A stretch of DNA of 38,844 nt from Myxococcales bacterium (lineage in GTDB: Bacteria > Myxococcota_A > Polyangia > Polyangiales > Houyiibacteriaceae). Within the stretch, counting starts at the first letter, position 1. Each line of letters begins with the position of its first letter. The notes beneath the pieces are model-generated. The model was not told the origin of the DNA, searched no databases, and worked only from the letters and a program-made list of their open reading frames with translations. The stretch is from contig JAHBWH010000066.1 of NCBI GenBank assembly GCA_019637115.1, positions 1 through 38,844 on the forward strand, written 5' to 3'. Position numbers and translations under genes: made by a program. Shown here piece by piece: positions 24,973-33,050 of this stretch.

Positions 24973-26166
24973 TCATCCCCCCCCCGCGCGCCTGACCGCC
25001 CAGCTTCGCAACGTCCCGTCTACCGCGCCGCGCTCGCGCGCGAGGTCGAGGAGCCGAGCGCGATGCTCGACTGTCGCGTCCGACTCGTCCGAGAGCAGCT
25101 CACGGAGCGCGCTGGCGAGCCACGCCGGGGGGATCGCCAGCGCGACCACGGGACGCTCCCGCGTGCGGAGATCCAGTCGCAGCTGCTCAGCCGCGACCTC
25201 GCGCGTCACCTGCGACTGATGCTCCGCGCAGAGCTGGACGCAGTACCCCAACTGCTCGTGACCGACGAAGAGCGCTGTCGGCAGCCAGCGACGGATGGTT
25301 GGGGGGTCGAGCCACTCGAAGCGGTCCGATTGGACCACCGCGTGGACGAACGCGGCTCCCTCGTCGGCGAGATGCGACGGGTAGGCCATCCCCCGCGGAA
25401 CCGGCGTCGGCTCGACATGCTTCAGCAAGGTGCGGAGCTCCTGGAGGATCCGCGTCCGCAGCCCGGGATTCACGTCGCGGAGCGTCCCGCGAAACCCTCG
25501 CTCGGCCGACCGGTTGAAGCAGAGGAAGGTCACCCAACGGAACCGGGTCGCGGGATCCGTCTCCGATTCGAGGCGACTCTCGAGCTGCTCGGCCAGGCTT
25601 GCTCGGGACGACGTCTGCGGAGATGCCCGCCACTCTGCTTCCTCGCGGTGTCTTGCTTCGAGCCACTGACTCCACGCGTCCGCGTAACGGTCGCGAACCA
25701 CCTCGCGAGCATGCTCCGACGTCCGCGCCAACCGGAAGAGGGTGTCTTGGGCCCGTGCCGAGTGCTCGGCACCCGATCCAGAGAGCTCGGCGAGCCAGTC
25801 GACGTCGTTCTCCGCCGGGGAGACGCCCCAGACGCTCCGCTCGAAGCAACGCCTCCGAGCCTCGACGTCCATCTCGAGCCGCTCGGAGAGCGCCTCGCGG
25901 ATCGACTCACGATCCGCATCCAGCACCAACGAGAGCCATCGTGCATCCAAAGGGCCCTCCCGAACGAGGAGTCGTCGCGCGTGCGCGTGGAGCCTCGGAT
26001 GCGCGCTCTGCTGCTCGGGCTGTAGGACCCAATGAGCGTGGTCGAGCGTCATCGAGTCTTCAAGGTCGTCGTAGAGGAGCCCGACGAGGCCGTCATTCGA
26101 GAACCGGACCATCGCGGCATGTCGCCATGTCCCGAGATCGAGGCGCAGCTTGGCGAGCCACAACAA
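24973..26166 (-). CDS. Unrecognised helical protein (cassette member 3)
   Basis: 397 aa from a TTG at 26166 (the ATG at 26112 is an alternative). Almost entirely predicted helical, rich in Arg, Glu, Leu and Trp, with long amphipathic helices that suggest HEAT/ARM-like repeats, but no motif I can name. Its last codons (RRAGGG, stop) are read through the G9 run at 24977-24985; losing one G fuses it to the nuclease. At its 5' end the coding bias continues upstream of 26166 to about 26190 without a start codon and meets the end of the 213-aa frame, offset by one base. It may therefore be the middle of one larger protein broken twice. Confidence 0.55.
   Translation of the reverse strand: MLWLAKLRLDLGTWRHAAMVRFSNDGLVGLLYDDLEDSMTLDHAHWVLQPEQQSAHPRLHAHARRLLVREGPLDARWLSLVLDADRESIREALSERLEMDVEARRRCFERSVWGVSPAENDVDWLAELSGSGAEHSARAQDTLFRLARTSEHAREVVRDRYADAWSQWLEARHREEAEWRASPQTSSRASLAEQLESRLESETDPATRFRWVTFLCFNRSAERGFRGTLRDVNPGLRTRILQELRTLLKHVEPTPVPRGMAYPSHLADEGAAFVHAVVQSDRFEWLDPPTIRRWLPTALFVGHEQLGYCVQLCAEHQSQVTREVAAEQLRLDLRTRERPVVALAIPPAWLASALRELLSDESDATVEHRARLLDLARERGAVDGTLRSWAVRRAGGG
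24977..24985. repeat. Homopolymer run of nine C (G9 on the coding strand) at a gene junction
   Basis: Nine consecutive C on the plus strand. It lies at the end of the 397-aa frame and the upstream edge of the nuclease frame; one base fewer joins the two. An identical-length tract breaks the first gene of the same cassette (27755-27763). Confidence 0.95.
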
Positions 26167-26734
26167 CTCGCGGAGCTGATCTCCTCGATCGCCAGCGCTC
26201 GAGCGGACCAGCGAGCTCCGGGCGAATCTGACTCAGGGGTTCGACCAGCCCCGTCGCTTCATCTCGAAGCGCGCCTTCGTCGTCGGTCAGGAGGCGCTGA
26301 AGCGCACGAACCGGGAGCGCGCAGAGTCGCCCCGCGGCGAGCGACTCCTCCACGTGTCGCTCCCGAAAGACCAGAGCCCCGTCGCTGCGTGCCACGAAGA
26401 GGTCGGTGCGGGAGAGCGCTCGCCACTCGTCCTTCGAGGCCAGTGGGAAGTCCTCGTGGTCGAGCGCCCGACCCGAGAGCAAGGCGAGCAGCACCATCCC
26501 CGCCACCGCGGGTGGAGCGGCCTCGACCTGCGAGGCCGTGACGTGGACGCACACGTCTAGGGCCCCTCGTTCGAAGCTGAATGCGAGCACGGCGCGGGCA
26601 CGCGCCCACGCCTCGTCCGCGTCCTCTCCGACGCGGAGGGACGGGGCTCCATCGGCCGCGAGCTCGGTGCCTCCGAACCGTCGTTCGAGCTCGAGCCGGA
26701 ATCCCTCGGAAGCCCCGTGGACGACGATGAACAT
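26093..26734 (-). CDS. Unrecognised 213-aa protein (cassette member 2)
   Basis: The ATG at 26734 lies 2 bp after the stop of the AlbA_2/GHKL gene, so it is co-transcribed and probably translationally coupled. The N-terminus MFIVVHGASEGFRLELERRF and the following segment look like a small alpha/beta domain. I do not recognise a family. The last 27 codons or so (after LAGPLERW) lose the high third-position G/C that marks real coding in this genome, while the overlapping +1-shifted frame gains it. The natural C-terminus is therefore probably not the one encoded here, but continues into the 397-aa frame after a one-base shift. Confidence 0.5.
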   Translation of the reverse strand: MFIVVHGASEGFRLELERRFGGTELAADGAPSLRVGEDADEAWARARAVLAFSFERGALDVCVHVTASQVEAAPPAVAGMVLLALLSGRALDHEDFPLASKDEWRALSRTDLFVARSDGALVFRERHVEESLAAGRLCALPVRALQRLLTDDEGALRDEATGLVEPLSQIRPELAGPLERWRSRRSAPRVVVARQAAPRSRDMATCRDGPVLE

Positions 26735-26736
26735 CG

Positions 26737-27892
26737 TCAGCTCGGCGCCTCCAATCGGAGCGTCACGCGCATCTCGCCGCTTCGCACCTCGAACTCCGGC
26801 TCGGGATACCCAGCCTCGGTGAGCTCTCGAATCATGTGCACGACCCCGACGCCCATATCCTCGCGGTAGCCGAGGCGATGGAGCATGTTCGCGAGGTAAG
26901 GGTTGCGCCGCTGCGAGACCCCACCAAGGCGGATGCTGTCGACGGTCATGTGATTCAAGAGGCCACCCGGGTTGATGACCTCGACGCGGTCGTCGAAGAC
27001 GAAGATCCGCACTTGAGAGGGGACGGCGTAGTCTCGGTGGGCGAGCGCGTTCGCAACGACCTCGCGCCAGACGTCGGGAGGTATGCGACGGTCGACCCGC
27101 TTCAGCCCGGAGCTCGACGACGAGCTCGCTGGCGTGTGAAGCTCGAGAAACGCGACGGCCTGCTCGAGCTGGTGCACCACCGTCCCTCGGAGCTCCTTGC
27201 GGTCCACGAGGTCTCTGCTCATCGCGACGCCCCGAAAACGCACCGCCGTGACGTAGGCATCGATCACGAACCGTTGCGGCTCGGCCGAGAGCATCAAGAC
27301 CCCTGCGAGCGTCGGGGTCCCGTCATCCGTGATTGCCCGCAGGGCGCGCAGGAGCGTTTCGTCTTGCACCCTCGCGCGCGAGGGAAGCCGCGCGACCAGC
27401 TCCGCGATGAGCACGGGGTCCAAGTCGGCACGGTTCGCTCGCGGCGCTGGCTGCTCATCGAAGTGTGCCGTGCTCCCATGGAGTAGGTGCTTGAGCTCCT
27501 CGGACGTCGCCTCACGAGACATCGCTCCGTCGCGTACGAAGAACCTCGAATCCCCCCGGAACGGACGCTCGGGGAGGAACCCGGGGACCGCCACGTGCAG
27601 AACGGGCCCCTCGTCGAAGTCCAACACATCCAGGTCGACGCGGAGGGCGGGGTTGCAGGAATCCCGTGCGATCTGGGCGACGGTCCGTTGGGCAACGTCG
27701 ATGTCGTCGAGCCCCGTCACCGTTCCGTCGTTCTCGACGCCGAGGAAGAGATCTCCCCCCCCCGCTGTTCGCGAAGGCGACCAGCGCTTTGGCGATCGCG
27801 CGGCGCTCTGGCAGGCCCGGCCGCGCCGACTTCAGCTCCGTGCGGCCGTCCTCTCCTCGCGCGAACCGGACTCGCAGATCCTCCAAGGTCAC
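26737..27892 (-). pseudogene. AlbA_2 (Schlafen-like) + HATPase_c_4 protein, frame broken at a G9 tract (cassette member 1)
   Basis: Starting at a GTG (27892), the first 45 codons give the AlbA_2 opening (EDGRTELKSARP, then ALVAFANSGGG). At a run of nine G (27755-27763) the frame is lost. With eight G it would continue as DLFLGVENDGTVTGLDDID, the expected family sequence, for a 384-aa protein. Downstream, the intact frame (26737 to about 27754) holds the rest of AlbA_2, a linker with a Ser run, and a GHKL-type ATPase module (VVANALAHRD as N-box, EVINPGGL, RNPYLANML, GVGVVHM). Such proteins are regulators, helicase-related proteins or defence effectors. Genuine pseudogene, phase-variable gene and sequencing error are all possible. 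Confidence 0.75.
27755..27763. repeat. Homopolymer run of nine C (G9 on the coding strand) inside the AlbA_2 domain
   Basis: Nine consecutive C on the plus strand encode the GGG of the conserved ANSGGG motif. Eight would keep the AlbA_2 frame open. Runs of this length are prone to slippage in cells and to length errors in sequencing. Confidence 0.95.
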
Positions 27893-27985
27893 CTGGTGAA
27901 TCTAGCACGAACGCGCGAGAGCCCCGTCGGGCGTCGCGCTCAGTGCAGCGAACCGGAAGTTCGTGACCAGGTGCAAAGAGGCGCC

Positions 27986-28182
27986 CGTCCAGCGAGCGGA
28001 GCGAGCGTCGGCTCGTGGGAGGGGGCCCCGCGGGGCTGCGTCGCACCGCGCTGCCGCGCGGTTGCGACTGTCTCGCGAATTCGTGCAGCTTCGCGGACTA
28101 CGTCCGCTTCGCCTCGCACGATTCCGCTTGGATCCATGCCCCATGGGGGAGGGGCAGGCGACAGCCCCTCATAGGAAGCTCA
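27986..28182 (-). repeat. Structured repeat element, long copy (inverted relative to the copy at 36.1 kb)
   Basis: Copy B. Read on the minus strand it begins TGAGCTTCCT (including the stop of the transaminase gene), passes the CCCCATGGGG palindrome, then a two-arm hairpin (TCGTGC with GCACGA at 28081-28121, inner GCGGAC-TAC-GTCCGC), then a 12-bp stem with one bulge (28040-28068) and the CCCCGCGGGG end with CCCACGAGCC. Copy C at 36098-36292 matches along its length; copy A at 3001-3073 matches only the ends. Confidence 0.75.
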
Positions 28183-29274
28183 GTAGAGCCGGTCGATGCC
28201 CATCTCCGCGAGGACCTCGCGGAGCGCGACGATGAAGCGGGACATGTCGTCCGGCGTGATGGCGCCCATGTTGGCGAGCCGGAAGGTGTCCTTCTTCGCG
28301 CCCTTCCCCGGGTAGATCGTGAAGCCTCGCGCGAAGAGCAGGTCGTGCATCCGGTCGTACGAGTAGGCCGGGTGCGTGGGCTCGAGGTAGGCCGTGAGGA
28401 TGCGCGAGAGCTGCGCCTCCGGGAGCAGGCGCTCGAAGCCGAGCTCGCGCATGCCGCCGTCGAGGACCTCGAAGCAGGCGGCGTAGCGGCGGTGGCGCGC
28501 CTCGACGCCGCCCTCCGCCTCGAGCTCGCGGATGGCTTGCTCGAGCGCGTAGACGAGCTGCACGGGCGGCGTGAAGCGCATCTGGTGGTTCTTGAGGAAG
28601 AAGCGATATTGGTCCGCGAGGCTCAGGTAGAGCGAGCGCCCCGGGACGCGCTGCATCGTCTCGATGCGCGCGCGCCGGCAGAGGACGAACGAGAGGCCCG
28701 CCATGCCCTGGATGCATTTGTTGGAGCTCGACACGAGGAAGTCCGCGCCCAACGCGTCCATGGAGATGGGGATGCCCGCGTAGCTCGACATCGCGTCGAC
28801 GATCATCTCGACGCCCGCGTCCTTGCAGAGCGCGCCGACCGCCTCGACCGGGTTGAGCATGCCCGTCGTCGTCTCGTGGTGGACGATCGCGAGGTGGGTG
28901 AAGCCGCCCTCCGCGAGCTTCGCCTCGACTCGCGCGAGGTCGACCGGCTCGCCCACGCCAAGGTCGAGGACCTCGTGCGCCATGCGGTACGCGGCCGCCA
29001 TCTCGGCGATCCGGGTGCCGTACGCGCCGTTGTCGACGACGAGGAGCTTGCCGTCCTCGGGCACCGCCGAGGCCACGGCGGCCTCGACCGCCGCGGTGCC
29101 CGAGCCGCCGAAGAGCACGGCGACGCAGTCGTCGCCGACGAGCTTCGCGAGGCCCTCGGCGACGCGGCCCATCGTGTCGCCGAAGCTCTGCTCACGGGGG
29201 CAGATGTCTTCGCAGACGAGCGCGTCCTTGACGGTCTGGGTGGTGGTCGCGGGGCCCGGGTTGAGCAGGATCAT
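28180..29274 (-). CDS. phnW: 2-aminoethylphosphonate-pyruvate transaminase
   Basis: 364 aa, class V PLP aminotransferase. N-terminus ILLNPGPATTTQTVK, cofactor-binding GGSGTAAVEA, Asp160 in MIVDAMSSYAG and the Schiff-base Lys186 in SSSNKCIQGMAG, as in PhnW. In a biosynthetic setting it runs from phosphonoacetaldehyde to 2-aminoethylphosphonate (2-AEP), the reverse of its catabolic direction. ATG at 29274 shares a base with the stop of the nucleotidyltransferase gene (TGATG), so the two are coupled. Last gene of the minus-strand phosphonate operon; its stop codon lies inside a structured repeat. Confidence 0.93.
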   Translation of the reverse strand: MILLNPGPATTTQTVKDALVCEDICPREQSFGDTMGRVAEGLAKLVGDDCVAVLFGGSGTAAVEAAVASAVPEDGKLLVVDNGAYGTRIAEMAAAYRMAHEVLDLGVGEPVDLARVEAKLAEGGFTHLAIVHHETTTGMLNPVEAVGALCKDAGVEMIVDAMSSYAGIPISMDALGADFLVSSSNKCIQGMAGLSFVLCRRARIETMQRVPGRSLYLSLADQYRFFLKNHQMRFTPPVQLVYALEQAIRELEAEGGVEARHRRYAACFEVLDGGMRELGFERLLPEAQLSRILTAYLEPTHPAYSYDRMHDLLFARGFTIYPGKGAKKDTFRLANMGAITPDDMSRFIVALREVLAEMGIDRLY

Positions 29275-30131
29275 CAGGCGGACTCCATGCGGAGGATCTG
29301 CGGGTAGAGCTCGCGCCGCAGGAGCGCGTACTCCTCGGGGCTGTCGACCTCGAGGAAAGGGAGCTCCTCCCCCGAGAAGGTGAGCGCGCGGACGCGGCCG
29401 TAGCGCATGAGGCGCTCGGTGAGCTCCTCGTGCTCGGTCGCGCGCTTGGCAGGCCCGAAGCCCTTGAAGGCGAGCGACGTGGGGTCGGCGTCCGGGTCGC
29501 CGAGGAGCCACGCCATCGTGCGGCGCACGAGCCCGTGATCCTCGGGCGCGAGCTTCACGATGCCCGTCGCCTCGCCGAGGCAGGGTTCGTGCATGACGAG
29601 CTCGGGCGTCAGGCCCTTGCCCATGAAGCGCGGCGCCTCGCGCGGTCCGAAGACGAGCACCTCCTCGGTGGAGTTCTCGAAGCGGTCGCAGACGAGCGTC
29701 GTCGTCACCGCCGGCGCCTCGAGCATGCGCCGCAGCACGTCGCGGTGGTAGACGATGTCGGCGTCCATCAACAGCGTCTGCCGCGTGCCGTCGAGGACGC
29801 CGTGCTCCGAACGCGAAGCGAACTGGAAGCTGTGCAGGCTGCCCGAGGTCTGGATCTCGGGCGTCGGGTTCACGACGAGCTTCACCCACGGCGCCCAGCG
29901 CTCGACCTCGGCGGCGATCATGTCGCGGCGGTAGCCGACGACCACGACGACGCGCTCGACGCCGAGCTCGCGGAGGAGCTCGATCTGCCGGCGCAGGAAG
30001 CTCGTCTCTTCCTGGTCCGCGGCGCCGCGCGGGCCGATCGGCAAGATGGCCTTGGGCCGCTCGTCGGTCTCCTCGGAGAGCCGGGAGCCGCGGCCCGCGG
30101 CCAAGATGACCGCCTCGTACTCGTGCTTCAT
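29274..30131 (-). CDS. Nucleotidyltransferase, probable CTP:2-AEP cytidylyltransferase (PntC-like)
   Basis: 285 aa. A complete sugar-phosphate-type nucleotidyltransferase: VILAAGRGSRL with the downstream RPKAILPIG lysine motif, VVVGYRRDMI, and LLMDADIVYH for the metal-binding Asp. In phosphonate clusters such enzymes activate 2-AEP with CTP to CMP-2-AEP; that substrate is inferred from the neighbours. ATG at 30131, 63 bp after the decarboxylase gene; overlaps the transaminase start. An NTP-binding role is secure, the exact substrate less so: phosphocholine or phosphoethanolamine cytidylyltransferases look similar. Confidence 0.82.
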   Translation of the reverse strand: MKHEYEAVILAAGRGSRLSEETDERPKAILPIGPRGAADQEETSFLRRQIELLRELGVERVVVVVGYRRDMIAAEVERWAPWVKLVVNPTPEIQTSGSLHSFQFASRSEHGVLDGTRQTLLMDADIVYHRDVLRRMLEAPAVTTTLVCDRFENSTEEVLVFGPREAPRFMGKGLTPELVMHEPCLGEATGIVKLAPEDHGLVRRTMAWLLGDPDADPTSLAFKGFGPAKRATEHEELTERLMRYGRVRALTFSGEELPFLEVDSPEEYALLRRELYPQILRMESA

Positions 30132-30194
30132 GGTGCTGCCTTCGACCTCGCTGCGCCGCCGGCTTCCGGCGGAGGTTGTTCGTGATGCGCGCGC

Positions 30195-31343
30195 TCAGGC
30201 CGTCTCGGCCAGCCAGTCGCGGAAGCGCGCGTAGGCGTCCCTCGGTGCCAGCTTCGGCCGGCCGAGCTCGGCCTTGCCGCCCGTCCGCACGACCACGCGG
30301 AGGAAGGTCGGCCCCTCCTCGCTCAGGTGCGCCTCGAGCGTCTGCTTCAGCTCGTCCGCCGTCGACACGGTGTCGGCGCGGCGGTAGCCGCTCGCGAGCG
30401 CGATCGCCGCGAAGTCGACCGAGGGCGACGCCGTCGGCTGGCCGCCGGTCGAGTCGTGCGCCGCGTTGTCGATGACGACGTGGTGCAGGTTCGCAGACTT
30501 CGCCGCGCCGATGGTCGCGAGCGTGCCGAGCTTCATCAGGAGCGCGCCGTCGCCGTCGAGCACGACGACCTTGCCCGGCCGGGTGCGCGCGACGCCGAGG
30601 CCGAAGCCCGCCGCGCAGCCCATCGAGCCGACCATGTAGAAGCGGTTGGCCTTCGAGTGGTCCTGATCGTCGAGCTCGTAGAGCTCGCGCGAGAGCTTGC
30701 CGGTCGTCGCGACCACGGCCGGTCGGTCGGCCTCGGCGTTGAGCAGGGGGGCGATGACCTGCAGCGCGTCGTACCGATCCATCGCGGGGACGTGCCGGCG
30801 ACGCGGGGGCAGCGCGAAAGCGCTCGTCTCGGCCTCGAAGGTGATCGGCGCCGCCACGGAGCCGCCCGTGAGCCGGCCCTTGCGGAAGACCCAGCCCGCC
30901 GGCACCTGGCGCGCGAGCACGTCGTCGAGCTCGCGCCCGAAGCTCGTCTCGTCGAAGACGTAGCCCTCGATCCCGCAGAGCGTGATCAGCTCGTCGGTGA
31001 TGACGCCCATGCGCTCGTGCTGCGGCTCGTCCGGTTTGCCGGGCTCGCCGCGGTGCGAGACGAGGAGCACCACGGGCATCTGGTAGATGTAGAGCATCGA
31101 GGTGATGGGGTTCACCGCGTTGCCGAGCCCGGAGTTCTGCATGAGCGCGAAGGCCGGGCGGCCACCCGCCACGAGGCCCGCCGCGATCGCGACCGCCTCG
31201 CCCTCGCTCGAGGCGGGGACGTAGTCGAGGCCCGGGTCCGAGCCCATGTAGTTCACGACCGGGGTGAAATACGAGCAGGGCACGCCGCTGCCGCTGCGGA
31301 TACGGCGCTCCTTGAGCTCGCTGCCGAAGGCGTCGATGTCCAT
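30195..31343 (-). CDS. Phosphonopyruvate decarboxylase
   Basis: 382 aa, TPP-dependent. An N-terminal pyrimidine-binding half (SSEGEAVAIAAGLVAGGRP with the catalytic Glu, LMQNSGLGNAVNP) is followed by the diphosphate-binding half (VLDGDGALLMKLG near 262-273, ending with NAAHDSTGGQPT near 293-304). This enzyme pulls the unfavourable PEP mutase reaction forward by decarboxylating phosphonopyruvate to phosphonoacetaldehyde. Its ATG comes 1 bp after the stop of the PEP mutase gene, so the pair is coupled. The short length (a single chain of about 380 aa) is normal for Ppd. Confidence 0.94.
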   Translation of the reverse strand: MDIDAFGSELKERRIRSGSGVPCSYFTPVVNYMGSDPGLDYVPASSEGEAVAIAAGLVAGGRPAFALMQNSGLGNAVNPITSMLYIYQMPVVLLVSHRGEPGKPDEPQHERMGVITDELITLCGIEGYVFDETSFGRELDDVLARQVPAGWVFRKGRLTGGSVAAPITFEAETSAFALPPRRRHVPAMDRYDALQVIAPLLNAEADRPAVVATTGKLSRELYELDDQDHSKANRFYMVGSMGCAAGFGLGVARTRPGKVVVLDGDGALLMKLGTLATIGAAKSANLHHVVIDNAAHDSTGGQPTASPSVDFAAIALASGYRRADTVSTADELKQTLEAHLSEEGPTFLRVVVRTGGKAELGRPKLAPRDAYARFRDWLAETA

Positions 31344-31344
31344 C

Positions 31345-32952
31345 TCAGCTCACCTGGTCCGAGGCGAGGAGGTCGGCCTGCTCGTCGAGATCGCGCCAAT
31401 GCCCGAAGGTGTGCACGACGTTGACCTTCTCGCCGGCCGCGATGAGCCGGTTGAGCAGGTCGACGAGGCTCGCCGAACGCAGCGCCTCGGGCTCGTCCTG
31501 GGCCATCGCCTCGAGCGCGGCGACGACCTTCGCGGCTGCGTCGCCCTGGAGCGCGAGCAGGCCGATCCACTCGCCGCTCGCGGCGTCGGGCTCGATCGCG
31601 CCGATCGCCTGGAGCGTGCACTCGCCGCCGAGCGGCGTGCGCGTGCCCTCGGTCTTCACGAGGTCGCGTTTGTCGTCGACGCGCGGGCGGATGCGGAAGC
31701 CGGCGTCGGCCGCGAGCGTGACGCCCTGCGACTGCGCGAGCAGGTTCTGCAGGATGAAGGGGTCGTAGATGACGTCGCCGTAGGCGATCACGACCTCGCC
31801 CTTGAGGAAGTCGCGCGCCTGGTAGAGGGAGTAGAGCTCGCCGGTCGTGCCGTAGTCGTCGTTGTCGAAGTAGCTCAGGCCCGCGAGGTTCACGGCGTCC
31901 TTCTTGTAGCCGCGCACCACGCCGATGTTCTTGATGCCCTGCTTGTTGAAGGCCTCCGTGTGCCACGTGAGCACCGGCTTGCCCTTGAGGTTGAGCATGC
32001 ACTTGGGCTTGTCCTCGACGAGCTTGCCGAAGTTGCCCTTCGTCGCGGCGAGGACGAGCGCGCGATACGGCGCCTGGGTCGGCTCGGGGAGGTAGCGCGC
32101 CTCCAGCGAGGCGAACTCCTTCATGCCCTGCAGGCGGAAGATCTCCGAGACCGGCGCGATGTCGTTCTCGACCGACATCAGGTCGTGCGTCTCGCGCAGC
32201 TTCTTGAGCGTGTCCTGGAGCGCCGTCACGACGGTGCGGATGCACTGGTTGGCGAAGATGAAGTTCGTGATACCGGCCTCGACGAACTTCGACATCGGCT
32301 CGGTCGGGTACTTCGTCGGGACGATGATGACGGGCGCCGCGCCACTCCAATGCTGCATGAACGAGAGGATCTCGCTGCTGTCCTTGCGGGCGCTGTGCAC
32401 GAGGATCACGTCCGCGCCGCTCTCGGCGTAGGCGGTCGCGCGCAGGAGCGCCTCGTTGAGGCCCCAGCCGGCGATGAAGGCCTCGGTTCGCGCGACGACC
32501 ATGAAGTCCTCGTCGGCCTGGGTGTCCTTGGCCGCGCGGAGCTTGCCGCAGAACTCGTCGACCTCGGCGAGCGCCTGCTTCTCGCCCGAGATGAAGCTGT
32601 TCGTCTTCGGGAAGAGCTTGTCCTCGAGGCAGACGCCCGCGATGCCGCGCTGCTCGAGCTTCTTCACGAGACGGATGACGTTGTTGAAGTTGCCGTAGCC
32701 CGTGTCGCCGTCGAGGAGGATGGGCAGGTCGGTGGCGTCGCTCATGAACTCGAGCACGTCGAGGACCTGCGTCCAGCTCGCCTCGTTGTTGTCGCGGACA
32801 CCGAGCGCCGCCGAGATGGAGAGGCCGCTGCCCCAGATGCCCTCGAAGCCTGCTTCCTTGACGAGCTTCGCGCTCAGGCCGTTGTGGGCCTCCATGAGCA
32901 CCGCCGTGTCGTTGCCCATCAGCATCTGGCGGAGTTTGGTCGTGCGTTTCAT
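31345..32952 (-). CDS. pepM: Phosphoenolpyruvate mutase with fused nucleotidyltransferase-like domain
   Basis: 535 aa. Residues 1-290 are PEP mutase, which makes the C-P bond by turning PEP into phosphonopyruvate. The defining motif EDKLFPKTNSF (110-120) is complete, and the metal site LLDGDTGYGNFNN (79-91) is in place. Residues about 297-535 form a nucleotidyltransferase-like domain (YRALVLAATKGNFGK, DKPKCMLNLKGKP, AYGDVIYDPF) whose glycine-rich loop departs from the LAAGxGxR consensus, so its activity is uncertain. ATG at 32952. First gene of the minus-strand operon pepM-ppd-nucleotidyltransferase-phnW, divergent from the LysE-like gene. Confidence 0.94.
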   Translation of the reverse strand: MKRTTKLRQMLMGNDTAVLMEAHNGLSAKLVKEAGFEGIWGSGLSISAALGVRDNNEASWTQVLDVLEFMSDATDLPILLDGDTGYGNFNNVIRLVKKLEQRGIAGVCLEDKLFPKTNSFISGEKQALAEVDEFCGKLRAAKDTQADEDFMVVARTEAFIAGWGLNEALLRATAYAESGADVILVHSARKDSSEILSFMQHWSGAAPVIIVPTKYPTEPMSKFVEAGITNFIFANQCIRTVVTALQDTLKKLRETHDLMSVENDIAPVSEIFRLQGMKEFASLEARYLPEPTQAPYRALVLAATKGNFGKLVEDKPKCMLNLKGKPVLTWHTEAFNKQGIKNIGVVRGYKKDAVNLAGLSYFDNDDYGTTGELYSLYQARDFLKGEVVIAYGDVIYDPFILQNLLAQSQGVTLAADAGFRIRPRVDDKRDLVKTEGTRTPLGGECTLQAIGAIEPDAASGEWIGLLALQGDAAAKVVAALEAMAQDEPEALRSASLVDLLNRLIAAGEKVNVVHTFGHWRDLDEQADLLASDQVS

Positions 32953-33007
32953 GGCTGGTCTCTCTTCGTACGGAGTCGATGGCCCCCCTCGGGAGGCGGA
33001 GCTTCAG

Positions 33008-33050
33008 GTGTCGGCGCGGGCGCCCTCGGGCCGGCGGAGCCGCCCGACAC
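33008..33050 (-). promoter_or_regulatory. Hairpin in the pepM leader region
   Basis: GTGTCGG (33008-33014) pairs with CCGACAC (33044-33050), enclosing GC-rich sequence that can fold further. It lies 56-98 bp upstream of pepM in the divergent control region. Regulatory role is speculative. Confidence 0.3.

Noticed and set aside
28180-29889. A 569-codon frame extending PhnW upstream
   Set aside because: The extra part is antisense-frame reading of the nucleotidyltransferase gene; PhnW begins at 29274 with its conserved LLNPGPA start.
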